A DNA stretch of 64,000 bases from Physcia stellaris (Eukaryota > Ascomycota > Lecanoromycetes > Caliciales > Physciaceae). Below the pieces are notes generated by a model that ran no database searches, was not told the origin of the DNA, and worked only from the letters and a program-made list of their open reading frames with translations. The stretch is from the NCBI GenBank assembly GCA_018902385.1, contig JABSSW010000004.1, positions 806,001 to 870,000 on the forward strand, written 5' to 3'. The translations under genes were made by a program, and so were the position numbers. This document shows positions 14,632 to 24,841 of this stretch, piece after piece (position 1 is the first letter of the stretch; every line of letters starts with the position of its first letter).

Positions 14632-16690
14632 AAAAAAATTCGTTTTTTTTCTTATCAAGAAGTTTTTTTCCGATCGAGACATCAATCGTAAAGATTCAAA
14701 AACATCAATTTTCATTGCATTCTCATTTACAATCAATCATTATGCACACAAACTCATGAAATCATCAAATTGTAAAGTTATTTCAGCGCATTTCAACGCA
14801 TCAACAATCATTAAAAACGAATATATATCAAAAATGTTGTGAAATTCAGAAATATCGAAATTTTCGAGTTCGTCAAGTTTGCTCGCAGATCAGAATCTGA
14901 TTTCGACTCATTTCAGAATTTTTTGTTAAATTCGATGTTTTCATCAATACTTAATTCAGATTTTCAAAGAGAAAAACGATCATTGTTCATTGAATTTAGC
15001 ACGAACATCAAAACAACTTGAATTCATACAGTTGCTGTGCAGTTTGCACATCAATCATCAACAACATGAAGCTTTGATTTATTGACATTCAATTATAGAA
15101 CAAATTAAACGCATTTCAATGAATCAAAAATAACGAAAATCGATTCATTAACGCGAATGTTATAATCGATGTAAATTATATGTTTTGCTGAAAAACTTGT
15201 CGAATGACCGAAATCTCGCAGAATCTCATTTGTTTATCTATTTATCTATTTATTTATTTATTTATCAACTTGTTCATTTGCACGTTCGTTATGAAAGATC
15301 TTCTCGATTTTGATTTGTGTATCAATGTTTTTTCACGAAAACAAACTTTTAAACGCGCAAAGAAACGAGAAATGCGACACAAACAACAATCGAATTCTCG
15401 CTCTCGATTTATTTTTTACTTTTTCTTTTTTTTTTTTTTTTTTTTTTTCTATCGGCGATTGAAATCATTTGCTCGAAAAATGAATGTTTCAATCAACAAA
15501 CAATCTTTTATCGGCGTAATGTCGAACAATACATCGACAATCTGTTCGATTTCGTCAAAAATATATTTTACTCAACTCGACGTTTCACTTTCGATGTTTT
15601 CTCATTGAATGAAGAATTAAGAAGTCGATCGAAACGATTGACAAAGCACGTTCAAACTGAAACTAAATTTGCAAAAGTTGCATGATTAACTTATACAATT
15701 TTTGATGTTTTCGAATTCATGAATTTCGATCGAGTTTTCAGAACTCGATACAACATCATTAAAAAAAATTTATTCAAAGTCATCGTCAATTCAGAACGTT
15801 GCGATGAATTTTACAAACAGACTTTTCACGATGTCGACGACGAAAAAATTGAGATTGCAATTCGCTTTCAAATCGAATATCATCGAGCGATTATTGAAGT
15901 CGAATCAGAAAACAACAAAAAAATGCAAAATGATTCGAATTGAATATTTCTAAAACGTTTCAAGAAACGCAAAAGATGAATCATGATCGATTTTCTCAGA
16001 AAATCATTCGTGTATGAGTTCAAATTATTGAAGACGTTTTCAATCAATTCGACTTTTTTGAACAAAATACGTTCGTATTTGATCAATATTATCGTTTTTC
16101 GTTTTCGTTTTGAGCGAGAACAGTTAAATAATTTTAATTTATCAGCGTTGTTGAAGATTTGCGAAAAAAGAAATCATATTGCAATCTTTAGAAGTCAACA
16201 TATGTACATAGTTTTCAGAATGATCGATATCAGAACAAATACATTTTGAAATTTTATTGCGCTATATTCAAACGAGAATCATGATATGTTTCGAAAATGT
16301 GATCAAATGATTGCAATTTTTGCAATTCAAATTTCATGTTTGACATTGAAACTTTTCAAATTATTGCAGATTTGCGACACTTTTTTTCGATTTGTTTAGT
16401 TCAAAGTTTGTTTGACGTTTCATCATCGAATTTATTGCGTCATACAGTTGTTTCGCATTTTGCATTTCAATCAACAATCACATATGATTTTCACGTATCT
16501 AGTCAGAATTGTAAAACAGAATGAGCGCATTTCAACGTCGCAAAAACAGCAAAAATCGATTCATTATCGCAATAATTATGAAATTTCGAATATTACGTCG
16601 TTGTCAAATCGATGTTCGCTTCGAATTTTGCAATCTTATCAAATCTGACTCTAACTTTAAGAATTCTCGACAAAGTTTTTTTTAAAAAAA
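14632..16690. other. Less degraded AT-rich island
   Basis: This stretch sits between two heavily mutated elements but keeps visibly more CT, AG and CC/GG steps than its flanks. It contains a TTTA/TCTA simple repeat (about 15,229-15,270) and a long T tract (about 15,425-15,450). Open frames at 15,204-15,608 and 15,719-15,943 (plus) are low-complexity or unlike any family I know. It may be a younger insertion, or a sequence with too few copies to be mutated strongly. No gene called. Confidence 0.4.
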
Positions 16691-16740
16691 CTTTCGAATT
16701 TACTTGTTGAAAATAATAAATGATTTAAACAAGAAAAAAA
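16440..16740 (+). repeat. Dispersed repeat copy 2 (partner at 5,640-6,180)
   Basis: Same orientation and order as the partner copy, and less mutated: several CT, AG and GA steps kept here read as TT or AA in the partner. Confidence 0.6.
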
Positions 16741-17304
16741 TTGATCGAAATATCAAAAATTTAAATAATTGTTTGAGTCAAAAATCGTTCGAAATGATAA
16801 AAATATTGATTATCATTAATGATAAAATTTTTGATTGACTTTTTGATGTTTTTTTGTAAAAATGTCATTTTTTCGAAATGATTTGATATGTGTTTGATGA
16901 TGTAATCGAATCATTTCTGAAACAAAGAAATTTTGTCAAATAATAATGAAACGAATTTGAATCGACATTCGAAAAAATTGTTTTCATGACATCGATTATC
17001 GTTGAAATTCGTTTATCAAAATATTCAATTGAATCGACAAACGAGTTTATTATGTTTCGTTTTTTCGCATTTACAATCAATTTGTTACGTTTTGTTGTTT
17101 TTTTTGAATGATCAAACGATACGAGTTTATTATGTTTCTTTATCAATTTTTGAATTTTGAAACAGAAAATTTTGTTTATTTGAATGCTCGCGTATCATAA
17201 ACGAGCATGAAAAAAATGATTTCGATATAATGTGAAATGCTATGCAAAAATATAATATTATTACATAATTACACGAAAATATCGAAATGAAAAACAAATA
17301 CATG

Positions 17305-17450
17305 AAATTTGCAAAAACATATGTAAAAAATTTGATTTTTTGAATACGTCAAAACGAATTTCGATTCTAACATTCGATGTGATAAAATAACAATGTTAAT
17401 TCGATGTTAATTTTGTCAAATGTTGAATTCGATATACGTTCGTCACAAAT
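17305..17450 (+). repeat. Dispersed repeat (partner at 7,690-7,865)
   Basis: Second copy of the block described at 7,690-7,865. It abuts the point where the LINE endonuclease reading stops, so it may be, or lie inside, the sequence that cut the LINE. Confidence 0.5.
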
Positions 17451-19740
17451 GATATTGTTTTTGAATAACGACGTCGTGTATGTAAAATCGATTGTGTTTT
17501 CGTTTTTGTGTTTGTTTCAAATAATCAATTCGATTGATGTGATTTTTTTCAATTTGTATTTTTTCATTGTAACAATGAATTCATATGCGTCGACGTTTGT
17601 TTTCACATGTTGTTCGTTTCAATTGAAATAATGTAAATTGAAATTTTCTACGACGATGTGTTTTTTTTTTGAGTTTCTTTTGCAACGTTTTTTTGAAATT
17701 AAATAACGTATTGTTGTTTTCGTTTTTTTGCATGAATTGTACATGTTGTGAATGTTAATAATTTTGTTGTTCGTCGTTTGTATTTTCAACGAAATCAAAT
17801 TTTTGTTGTGAAACGTGTGAATGTAAATCGTTTTCGTTATTTTTTTATTAACGAACAAACACATTTTCGTAATCGCGTTTAACATGTACAAAAATTCAAA
17901 ATGTTGCGAAAATTTGTTATTTGTCGTGAATTGAAATGAATTTTTTCAAAAATTTTGAATGATCAAAACGTCGTATTTTACGATGTTTTTCGTTTCGAAC
18001 AACAATATCATGATTTGAATTTTCGAGTTGTTGACGTTGTATTGTAATATCGACAATATATCGTTTTTTAACATTTTTTCGATGAATTGAATTTCGTATG
18101 TTTGTTCGTAACGTTCTTTAAAAATGTTCGATTAATCGTGATGAAAAAACTGTTTTTTTTTTATTTTTCGATTTTTCTTTTGATCGTTGACGATTTTTTG
18201 TTTTTAATCGATGACGTCGATTTGTCGTTTTGTTTATTTCGAAACTTTTGCGAATTCGATAAAATTTGTGAAAATATCAATGTTTTAATCGATTGAATTA
18301 TTGATATTGTCGATGCATAAATGTTTGTTTTTTTGCGTTTATTGATTTCGTCGAATAATGTTTTTTTCGTTTGAATTTTTTCGATTTCTCGTCGTTGTAT
18401 ATTTTTCAATTGATTGAATTTTTTTGTTTTTATCATCGATTTTGAATTGTTATCGAACGTGTTCATTGATTTCGTTATCGTTTTGTTGACGACGATGTAT
18501 TGTTGTTTTTGTTTCGAAAATTTCGTCGACGTGATCGAAAATTAATATTTGATACGTTCAATTTTTTTTTGTTTTTTTTTGCAATTTTTTTTCATGAATT
18601 GTGTGTTTTTTCGCATACACAATATTTGATTTTGTAATTTTGTACACATTTTTTTTTGTAACATGCGTTTTTGCGCAATAATCGCATTTTTTTTCGTGCA
18701 TTGAATTATAATGTGTTCGTGTTGATGACATTTATAACATTGAATCGTTTTGCAAATTTTGTTAAACATCGAACAAATTTTCAATTTCTCGTCAATTATA
18801 ATATTGTTATTCAACATCGCGTTTTTCATTTTCGAAATAATGATTTCGATGATTATGATATGATACAATTGTTTTGTTGTAAATTTGTTTTTTCAAAACA
18901 CGTACAAAATTTTCATTTTTTTCAATTTTTTCACGTTTTCGTTTTTTTTTTTGATTTTACGCATCGTCGTTTTTTTTTTCGATCGTCGTTAAATTGAATT
19001 TTTTAATTTTCATTTCGTTCATTATAATCGCGTGAATTTGAATTATCGTTTTTGTTTTTTTGTCGAAAATCGTCGTTTACGCATTGTTGTTTTTCAATTT
19101 TTCAATTTTTTTTGCGTTTATCGCGTTTATCGCAAAATTTTCGTTAAAATTTTTTTTGATCGCACGAATATGTTTAATTTGTTTGTTTTTTTTTTCAATG
19201 CAAACGTTGATGTTTTTGATTATGCGTTTCGTTTCGTATTTGTTCAATTATTGTTTTTTGTTCGCGTCGTTGAAACGAACAATGATTTTCGTATTTTTGT
19301 TAATCGTAATTCATGATGTTGACGACACAACGACGACGATTGTTCAATTACGAAAATTCATTTTGTTCGCGAAAAAAAAAAATTGAATAAAATAATCAAT
19401 TTTGTAATGTCGCGACGAATGACGACGCTGTTTTTTTTCATTTTGATTTGATTTTTATGAAATTGATTGATTATGAAATCGATTCGTTTAACGAATTTTT
19501 CATTGATTGTCGAAAATTGTGAATTTTCAAAATAAATTACGAATGTTTGAAATCATTTTTGAACGATTTTTTGTAACGATTTTTTTTTATTTTTTATGCG
19601 TTTAATGCATTTTCGAATATTCACAAAAAGCAAAATGTTTTGTTCGTTGATGTTTTGATTTTTTTGACTCAATTGCGATCATGACGTTCTTTTTATCATA
19701 TTCAATTACGCATTGATTGATGCGCAAAGAATAAACGATT
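17451..19740 (-). mobile_element. LINE (Tad1-like) fragment: ORF1 and start of ORF2
   Basis: Minus-strand non-LTR retrotransposon remnant. ORF1 shows a CCHC knuckle (C-x2-C-x4-H-x4-C, in the open stretch 18,868-18,542) followed by a degraded Cys-containing stretch and a basic tail, as in the gag-like ORF1 of fungal LINEs. A further ORF1-like basic part lies at 18,466-18,161. From about 18,062 to 17,619 an APE-type endonuclease can be read: an LQYNVNNSK start, a VLIIQ segment, NIHNMYN, and HIVVENFNLH where the family has a GDFN box. Reverse transcriptase is absent because the sequence stops near 17,450. The fragment therefore lacks its 3' part, the reverse of the usual 5' truncation of LINEs. 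Frames are interrupted and the copy is inactive. The clade is inferred from these motifs. Confidence 0.7.
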
Positions 19741-19967
19741 CAAATGACGCGTCAACTGGGTCAATATCACGTTTCGTTGTTGAGTTATTTCAAAAATTCG
19801 ATTTGTGGCATAAAATGTGTTTTTCAACTCGTGCAGGTATGTCCGATTAGTAAAGCCGCTCAAGAAGTCGCCTCAACCCTAATCTGCCCCATCTCCAAAT
19901 CCCGGTAGCTCCAGAGCATCGCCTCCAACACCATCCACCCTCCCAATCTTCCACGGTCTTTACAAAA
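19741..19967. other. AT-rich/gene-DNA boundary and COX17 upstream region
   Basis: Base composition changes from repeat-type to gene-type between about 19,740 and 19,840, leaving only about 130-230 bp before the COX17 start codon. The COX17 promoter therefore lies against, or partly inside, the presumed heterochromatic repeat block. No TATA box seen. Confidence 0.6.
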
Positions 19968-20387
19968 ATGTCAGCAACAATGTCCAACGCCCCACCAGGT
20001 ACCCCTCCCCCATTCTCCAACCCCCAATCCTCCAACCAGAAGAGCCCAAGCTAACAGCTCCAAAAGCCCCACCAACCGCCGCGAACATGGCCACAGACCT
20101 AAAACCCACGGGTCAGGCCGCCGCTGCTGTGAAGGTATGTCCTTTTCTCCCTCCACTAGGCCCTTATCCTCCACCCCTATCCCCAGCCCTCTTCACGCAT
20201 CGGGCGAGGGAGGTGGGGAGAGAGGGAAAGTAACTAACAACAACAGCCCTGCTGCGTATGCAAGGACGAGAAAGCCGCGCGCGATGAATGTATGCTCTTT
20301 TCTAACTCCGAGGACCCGGCGAAGGAGTGTGGGGGCATGGTGGAGCGGTATCGGAGCTGTATGCGGGGGTTTGGGTTTGGGGTTTGA
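19968..20387 (+). CDS. COX17: Cox17, mitochondrial copper chaperone for cytochrome c oxidase
   Basis: Copper chaperone of the mitochondrial intermembrane space. It passes Cu(I) to Sco1 and Cox11 for assembly of cytochrome c oxidase. The model has three exons: 19,968-19,998, 20,040-20,134 and 20,247-20,387, giving 88 residues. Exon 3 encodes the family core: the Cys-Cys-x-Cys copper site (PCCVC), then two C-x9-C motifs forming the coiled-coil-helix fold, and a GFGFGV end. The second intron (112 nt) carries a TAACTAAC branch region close to its AG. The first intron is only 41 nt, so the N-terminal model is less sure; an in-frame ATG in exon 2 (20,087) could be the start instead. The gene lies directly beside the AT-rich block and is convergent with ALG6. 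Confidence 0.9.
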
Positions 20388-20759
20388 GAGGGGATAGGAG
20401 GGGGAGATGATGGTGGAGGAGAGAGGGACGAGGAGGGGAGAGGAGGGCATGAGGGTTAAAAAGAAGAAGGCATGGATGGCGCAAGAGACAAGGGATGTGA
20501 TTCCATACGGATGCTTCACCAGCAGGGACAAAAATGCATAACGGACTGTAGGAGAATTGTACGATATGAGGGGGTATGGGCACGGCGTTCCTAACCATTG
20601 CAGGCGTGGAATAGACGGTTTCTAGACGGGGAAGTCCATACCGAAAGAGACAGGAGCATTGTGGTACTGAATCACCAATCAATTCTATACAGAGACGTCG
20701 TGTCTATATGCTACTGTACATAAGGGTATCTCTAAACGACGGAATCTCCCAGCGTATGA
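20388..20759. other. Intergenic region between convergent COX17 and ALG6
   Basis: 372 bp between the two stop codons, expected to hold both 3' UTRs. The first part is purine-rich (runs of AGGGGGAGA type). Long open frames here on the minus strand are antisense shadows without coding character. Confidence 0.6.
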
Positions 20760-22655
20760 TCACTGTTTCTTCTTCGTCTCACCAGCCTCCACCATCCTCC
20801 TGAACCCGAAATACTCATCCAGGATCCCACTCCGCAGGATCAGCTGCCATGTGCACCAGAGATAGCAGATCCCAAACCCGGCCGCACCAATGAGCACATT
20901 CAGCACCACCCAGAGATCCGGCTTTCCCTCAGGCGTCTTCACAAACGCCTCCAATCCATGCCAGACAAGCATCATTGCATAAAAGCCCATATGCAGCACC
21001 CTCGTTGCTGGCGTCAGTCCTCCACTCTTCGGCTGCTGTCCTAGATACAGACTCCATTCCGTAGGCGGCAGACCCAGTAGATACGCCCATAGTAGGCTCA
21101 GCACCGCATACGGCACCCTCAGTTCATCCCTCTTGAGCAGCGGGAACATGGTCCATACCCCGAGCATATTCGCCCAGCCGATCCACGCCCTCATCTCGTG
21201 GCCCAATCCGCCATCACCGCCGAGCAAGATGGTCATTGGCAGCAAAGGCAGCAAGACGCTCTTCTCGTGCACCTGGAAGCTGCACAGGAAGAACCCCCAT
21301 GCCGAAGAAGCCATCGCCCAGGGTAGAAGTTCGCGGCGCGGAAAAGAAGTTATCATCATGCTCGCGGGGAGGATACTGACGATGGTGATGAGGAGCGATA
21401 TTTGCTGGATCATGTGCTTGGGATAGGGCGTTAGTTTGTGGATAGTGTGGAGGGCGCACCAGAAATTGGCGACTTTATCTTCAAAGATCCCGCGCGCGAA
21501 GGGAAACATACGATGGATGTATTGAGCGAGTTGGAGGATGGCGGGATAGTAGAGGGCTTTCGGATTGGGTGAGAAAGGGAGCGAGGCGAGGAGAGGAGGC
21601 AGACCGGTTTTGTTATCGGGCGTCGGGGAGATGCCTCTGTGTGTATCGTAGACGCTGCCGAGTACGAGCGGGGCGAATATAGCGGCGAAGGAGAGAAGCG
21701 TTATTGCGGCTATGGCAATGAGCCGGAAGAGATTGAGGTGTGGCGCGATGCAGATTCCTAAGAGGTATGCCGCGATGGCTGGGGCATAATATAGCGCCAT
21801 CTGCTTGAAGCAGAGCGATGCGACGAAGAAGACACACGCCCAGAGATGCCTGCCTGCCATTATGCTAGCCATACTGGCCAGGACAAAACCGAGCATGACG
21901 GTGTTATACTGAAAGTGGGCGTAGTCGATCAGGATCGTAGATGGTTGCATGAGAATGGCTACCAGGGCTATTGTGCTTTCCCATTTAGAGACTCCACGAA
22001 GGGATGCCAGAGTGCGATTCAGGATTATGGCCGCAGGGACGTATGACAGGTATTCGGATACCAGGACTGTAGCGCGCATATAGACTTTCGAAAGCTGGTC
22101 CTCGAAGCCACGGGAGGAATGGAAAGCAAACCATGTTGGCTGGATAACAGAACCTCTGCGTGATGTCTCGTCAGCGCTGCCCGGCTCCTGCTATATCAAT
22201 CCTACATTTTCCCAAACAGCCAGCTGTGGTAGGCGGTCAAAGGGGGATAATCCAGGCCCCAGTATTCCAAATCATAAAAATACCATTGGGAGATAGGTAG
22301 ATGTATCGTCAATTCCATCCAATGTCTTTGAGCCTCGAAGTCGCCGAACATTGGGGGAACATTAAAACCTAGAAAGCTATTCAGCCTCTGTCCGATTGTA
22401 GACCACATCATACGTACCGGAGTAGCCCCAGAAGCCAGCAGTCCATCTGAAGAGCCCGACGGCCATCAGGATCAATGGTATGGTGACCCATTGTGACGTT
22501 GATCTCCGCGCAGGCCAAAGGACAGAGACGAGAGGGAAGGCAGGGCGCGCAGCTGTAGTTTTGGTACCTGTGACTAGAACATTGCTCGTAGGAGCGTTTG
22601 CAGTAGACGAATTATCCTCCTTCCTCTTCTTTCTGGGCTTTCTCGGGGAAGACAT
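20760..22655 (-). CDS. ALG6: Alg6, dolichyl-P-Glc:Man9GlcNAc2-PP-dolichol alpha-1,3-glucosyltransferase
   Basis: ER membrane glucosyltransferase that adds the first glucose to the lipid-linked Man9GlcNAc2 oligosaccharide before N-glycosylation. Three exons on the minus strand: 22,655-22,418, 22,368-22,206 and 22,155-20,760, with introns of 49 and 50 nt. They join in frame to 598 residues, close to the family's usual 500-600. Exon 1 has a Lys/Arg-rich cytosolic N-terminus and a first membrane segment. Exon 2 carries the family block with [14 protein letters not shown] and [15 protein letters not shown], the conserved acidic and aromatic lumenal loop. Exon 3 holds the many membrane helices and [11 protein letters not shown] chose the ATG at 22,655; an upstream in-frame codon at 22,667 is TTG. 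The related Alg8 is the main alternative, but the exon 2 block reads as Alg6. Confidence 0.93.
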
Positions 22656-22835
22656 TATGGCTGTCAATATCTTCGGTTTTCTCGACGCGCCGAGCAGATG
22701 GATCGCGGAAACTGATACGCTGAGTCAGCGGTTTTGCTCTTACTCAGGGTCTTCTTCCGAAGTCGTGGAACGGTAAATCGGCTCGCAATGTTCATGAATA
22801 TATTAATTCAAATAAGGTAATTTTCATTATCAACA

Positions 22836-22979
22836 CCCTTGGTGGTCTAGTTGGTTATGGCACCCGGCTGTAATGGATTTCTGTTACCGGGTTGTCGGCG
22901 GTTCGACTCCGGTAAGCAACTTCTTGACTATCACAAATTTCCTTGGACAATGCCTAACATTGTCAATAGCCCCAAGGGA
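22836..22979 (+). tRNA. tRNA-Tyr (anticodon GUA) with two introns
   Basis: Folding by eye gives a full tRNA once two insertions are removed: acceptor CCCTTGG (22,836-22,842) with CCAAGGG (22,972-22,978), D loop AGTTGGTTA, anticodon stem CCCGG/CCGGG around GTA (22,870-22,872), and T stem GGCGG/CCGCC with loop TTCGACT. The discriminator base is A (22,979) and the first pair is C1-G72, the known identity pair of eukaryotic tRNA-Tyr. Insertion 1 (22,874-22,885, 12 nt) is at the canonical position after base 37, where tRNA-Tyr genes normally carry an intron. Insertion 2 (22,912-22,969, 58 nt) follows base 63 in the T stem and looks like an mRNA-type intron. The A box (22,843-22,854) and B box (22,900-22,910, GGTTCGACTCC) are both intact. 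Without removing insertion 2, neither the T stem nor the acceptor stem pairs. Confidence 0.85.
22912..22969 (+). other. Candidate spliceosomal-type intron inside tRNA-Tyr
   Basis: 58 nt beginning GTAAGC, with CCTAAC 14-19 nt before the end and ending AATAG. The length, donor, branch site and acceptor match the mRNA introns of neighbouring genes (46-64 nt). Exact removal turns CTCCG/CCCCAAGGG into a perfect 5-bp T stem plus a perfect 7-bp acceptor stem. It lies 3' of the B box, so Pol III promoter elements are undisturbed. Splicing itself is inferred. Confidence 0.7.
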
Positions 22980-22995
22980 TCAATATAAATCATAA

Positions 22996-23003
22996 TTTTT
23001 TTT
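22996..23003 (+). terminator. Pol III T-run terminator for tRNA-Tyr
   Basis: Eight consecutive T residues, 17 bases after the tRNA 3' end. This is a standard RNA polymerase III stop and implies that the whole gene, including the 58-nt insertion, is transcribed as one unit. Confidence 0.75.
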
Positions 23004-23729
23004 CCATTTTTAGGGTCTGAGGGACTGGAAAGCCTTGCAGAAGGTACGTGCGTTAGAGTGACTGATTATTGTTATTCATCGAGAACAACGAGAAGACCAA
23101 TGAAACGTGAACTACCCCTCTTATCACACTTCTCGCTCGTATGCTGTTATTATTGATTGAAGGACTTGCATGATCCTTCCAGTGTTGCGATATCTCAGGA
23201 GGTTACGGATACCATTTCCAGACCTACGTTATTAATCTAGGGATAAGATCAAGAGCCGAACAGTTCGTCATGTCATATTCTAAGTGTGTTTGTTGGCTAC
23301 TACCATCTATTCCTCAACTGCACACCGGTCAGGGGAGGCGAAAACTATACATGAAGCACGGCCGTGGGCTACCAAACGCTTTACCATTATGGAGCTTTTC
23401 TGCTTTCGTACGCAACCAAAGAAGTTTCGGATACTTCCTGGTGTCCTTGAATTGTTCACGGTACTGAGTTTGGGAGCCTTTCGTTGGACTCTCAGACCCT
23501 TCAGAATGAGCTTTTGTCATCGCAGCTCCATTTTCAACTATTGCAGGGTCAGTCGGCTAATCTATCGCTCCGAGAGTTGAACAAACGATCTACGCAACGT
23601 GAATGTATAATTTGATGCAAGTATGACATATTTCAACTCGAGTAGGTCCAGACATATCAATGCCAAAAAGACGGCTTAGCGATCTAGCTCCCGCTGTGCC
23701 GGCTTCGAAATTTAGCCCCGAGATTCTCT
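23004..23729. other. Intergenic DNA without a recognised gene
   Basis: Balanced base composition, no simple repeats, and no open frame resembling a known family. The plus-strand open stretch at 23,284-23,580 lacks recognisable features. Confidence 0.4.
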
Positions 23730-24170
23730 AAGTTTTCCTGAGCAGTGCGCGTGCAATCACATCTTTGATGAAAGCGTCAAGATGTCCCATGTCGTAGTTA
23801 CCGTCCCGTACGGTCTCCACGAAGATGATGGCGAAGCGAGTCAACCCTGCGGGGTCCGTATCGACCTGGAAACAATCATACCATTTGAAATCCGATAGTG
23901 TGTGAGGCCTTTATTCCCAGTATAGCTGCTAGCTTCGAAGGTCCAAATCCAATGAGTCTATGTGGTGATTTGATAGATAGACGAAACCGAGTAAGCATCG
24001 TAATCTGACTCGTACTGACGTCCTACTCCTGCAGTATCCACCTTCAGATTAATGGCCGGAATGTGTATACCTCCAGACAATGATTCCATTGACAGGAGCA
24101 TGACCAACGTATAGAAAAGGTATGACGTGGAGCCAGGCTCTAAACCAGTCTTGATAACCTTCCCCTCCAA
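23730..24170 (-). other. Coding-like relic or short spliced gene, unrecognised
   Basis: Two minus-strand stretches have coding character: 24,170-23,958 (about 70 residues, with a hydrophobic part near its start) and about 23,910-23,730, which ends at a TAG and reads ...FKWYDCF...FAIIFVETVRDG...ALLRKT. They are in different frames, and AG acceptors lie between them, so an intron is possible. I do not recognise the family. It may be a degraded gene or an unannotated small gene. A TTG rather than an ATG opens the first stretch, which weakens the gene model. Confidence 0.25.
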
Positions 24171-24279
24171 AACTATGACGTGAAAGACCGAAGCAAAAGC
24201 CAGGAGATAATGAAACCTACGATACTCCTTGGAGAATGGAAACGGAGAATGACTAGAGACACCTCAAAAAGAATACTTG

Positions 24280-24841
24280 GATTTTAACAATACACTGGTC
24301 TCATCATCTCAGCTCCATCGACCAGAATGCTTTGCGTAGTGCAGCCTGGGACAACTTTATTCTTTGAATGCTGGACTGCAGGCGATGACCATCCTCCGAT
24401 ACCGATCAATGCCCGACTAAAGCACGTTTCGGTTCCTACTTATGTGCTCTCAACGAACGCCTCGGACATCATGGGAATAGAAACATGAAACGTACTCGAA
24501 ATACTGGAGAGTAAGGCTGATGATACAGTGAGTGAAGCTCAAACGAAAGGGGAAGTTGGATGCTTGTTCGGTGAGCCCGGTGCTTATGGAAATGCCAGAG
24601 CCTAACGTTAGCACCTGCCAGTCTGCTGGAGGAAGACGTTATTCACGAGGTACCACGGCTTGCCCTGTATGCTATTTCTCAGGTTGAAACTCCTTTTAGT
24701 GCGCTGCACTATACGCCAGATCTTACGGCATACTCCACGAGGCCCATTAGATCAAACAGAGCTAGATATTACTGGATACTTCGCGAGCTCTATGATCGTG
24801 AGGATGATGGTCGACCGTTGCAAGGCAGTCGTTCTAGATAA
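24280..24841 (+). other. Coding-like relic or spliced gene, unrecognised
   Basis: Plus-strand stretch with coding character. One part reads from about 24,285 through LCVVQPGTTLFFECWTAGDD (ATG at 24,331). After an in-frame TGA (24,486-24,488) the same frame continues open. A good intron candidate follows: it starts GTAAGG near 24,513 and ends CCTAACGTTAG near 24,615. Removing it joins in frame to a second part reading SLLEEDVIHEVPRLALYAIS and YYWILRELYDRE, ending with TAA at 24,841. The intron fit suggests a real gene, and the in-frame stop suggests it has decayed. Family not recognised. Confidence 0.3.

Noticed and set aside
15204-15608. 134-codon plus-strand frame in the less degraded AT-rich patch
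   Set aside because: Dominated by a TTTA simple repeat and a long T tract; low-complexity translation.
18671-19386. Plus-strand frames of about 95-108 codons
   Set aside because: Antisense to the LINE, Phe-rich because of the A/T bias; the minus strand carries the recognisable ORF1 motifs.
20193-20682. Long minus-strand frames over COX17 and its 3' region
   Set aside because: Overlap the verified COX17 exon 3 antisense and show no family features.
22836-22979. Reading the tRNA-like sequence as a tRNA-derived SINE or tRNA pseudogene
   Set aside because: Exact removal of the GT-AG segment restores complete T and acceptor stems plus the Tyr identity pair, which decay would not produce; no A-rich tail or flanking duplication seen.
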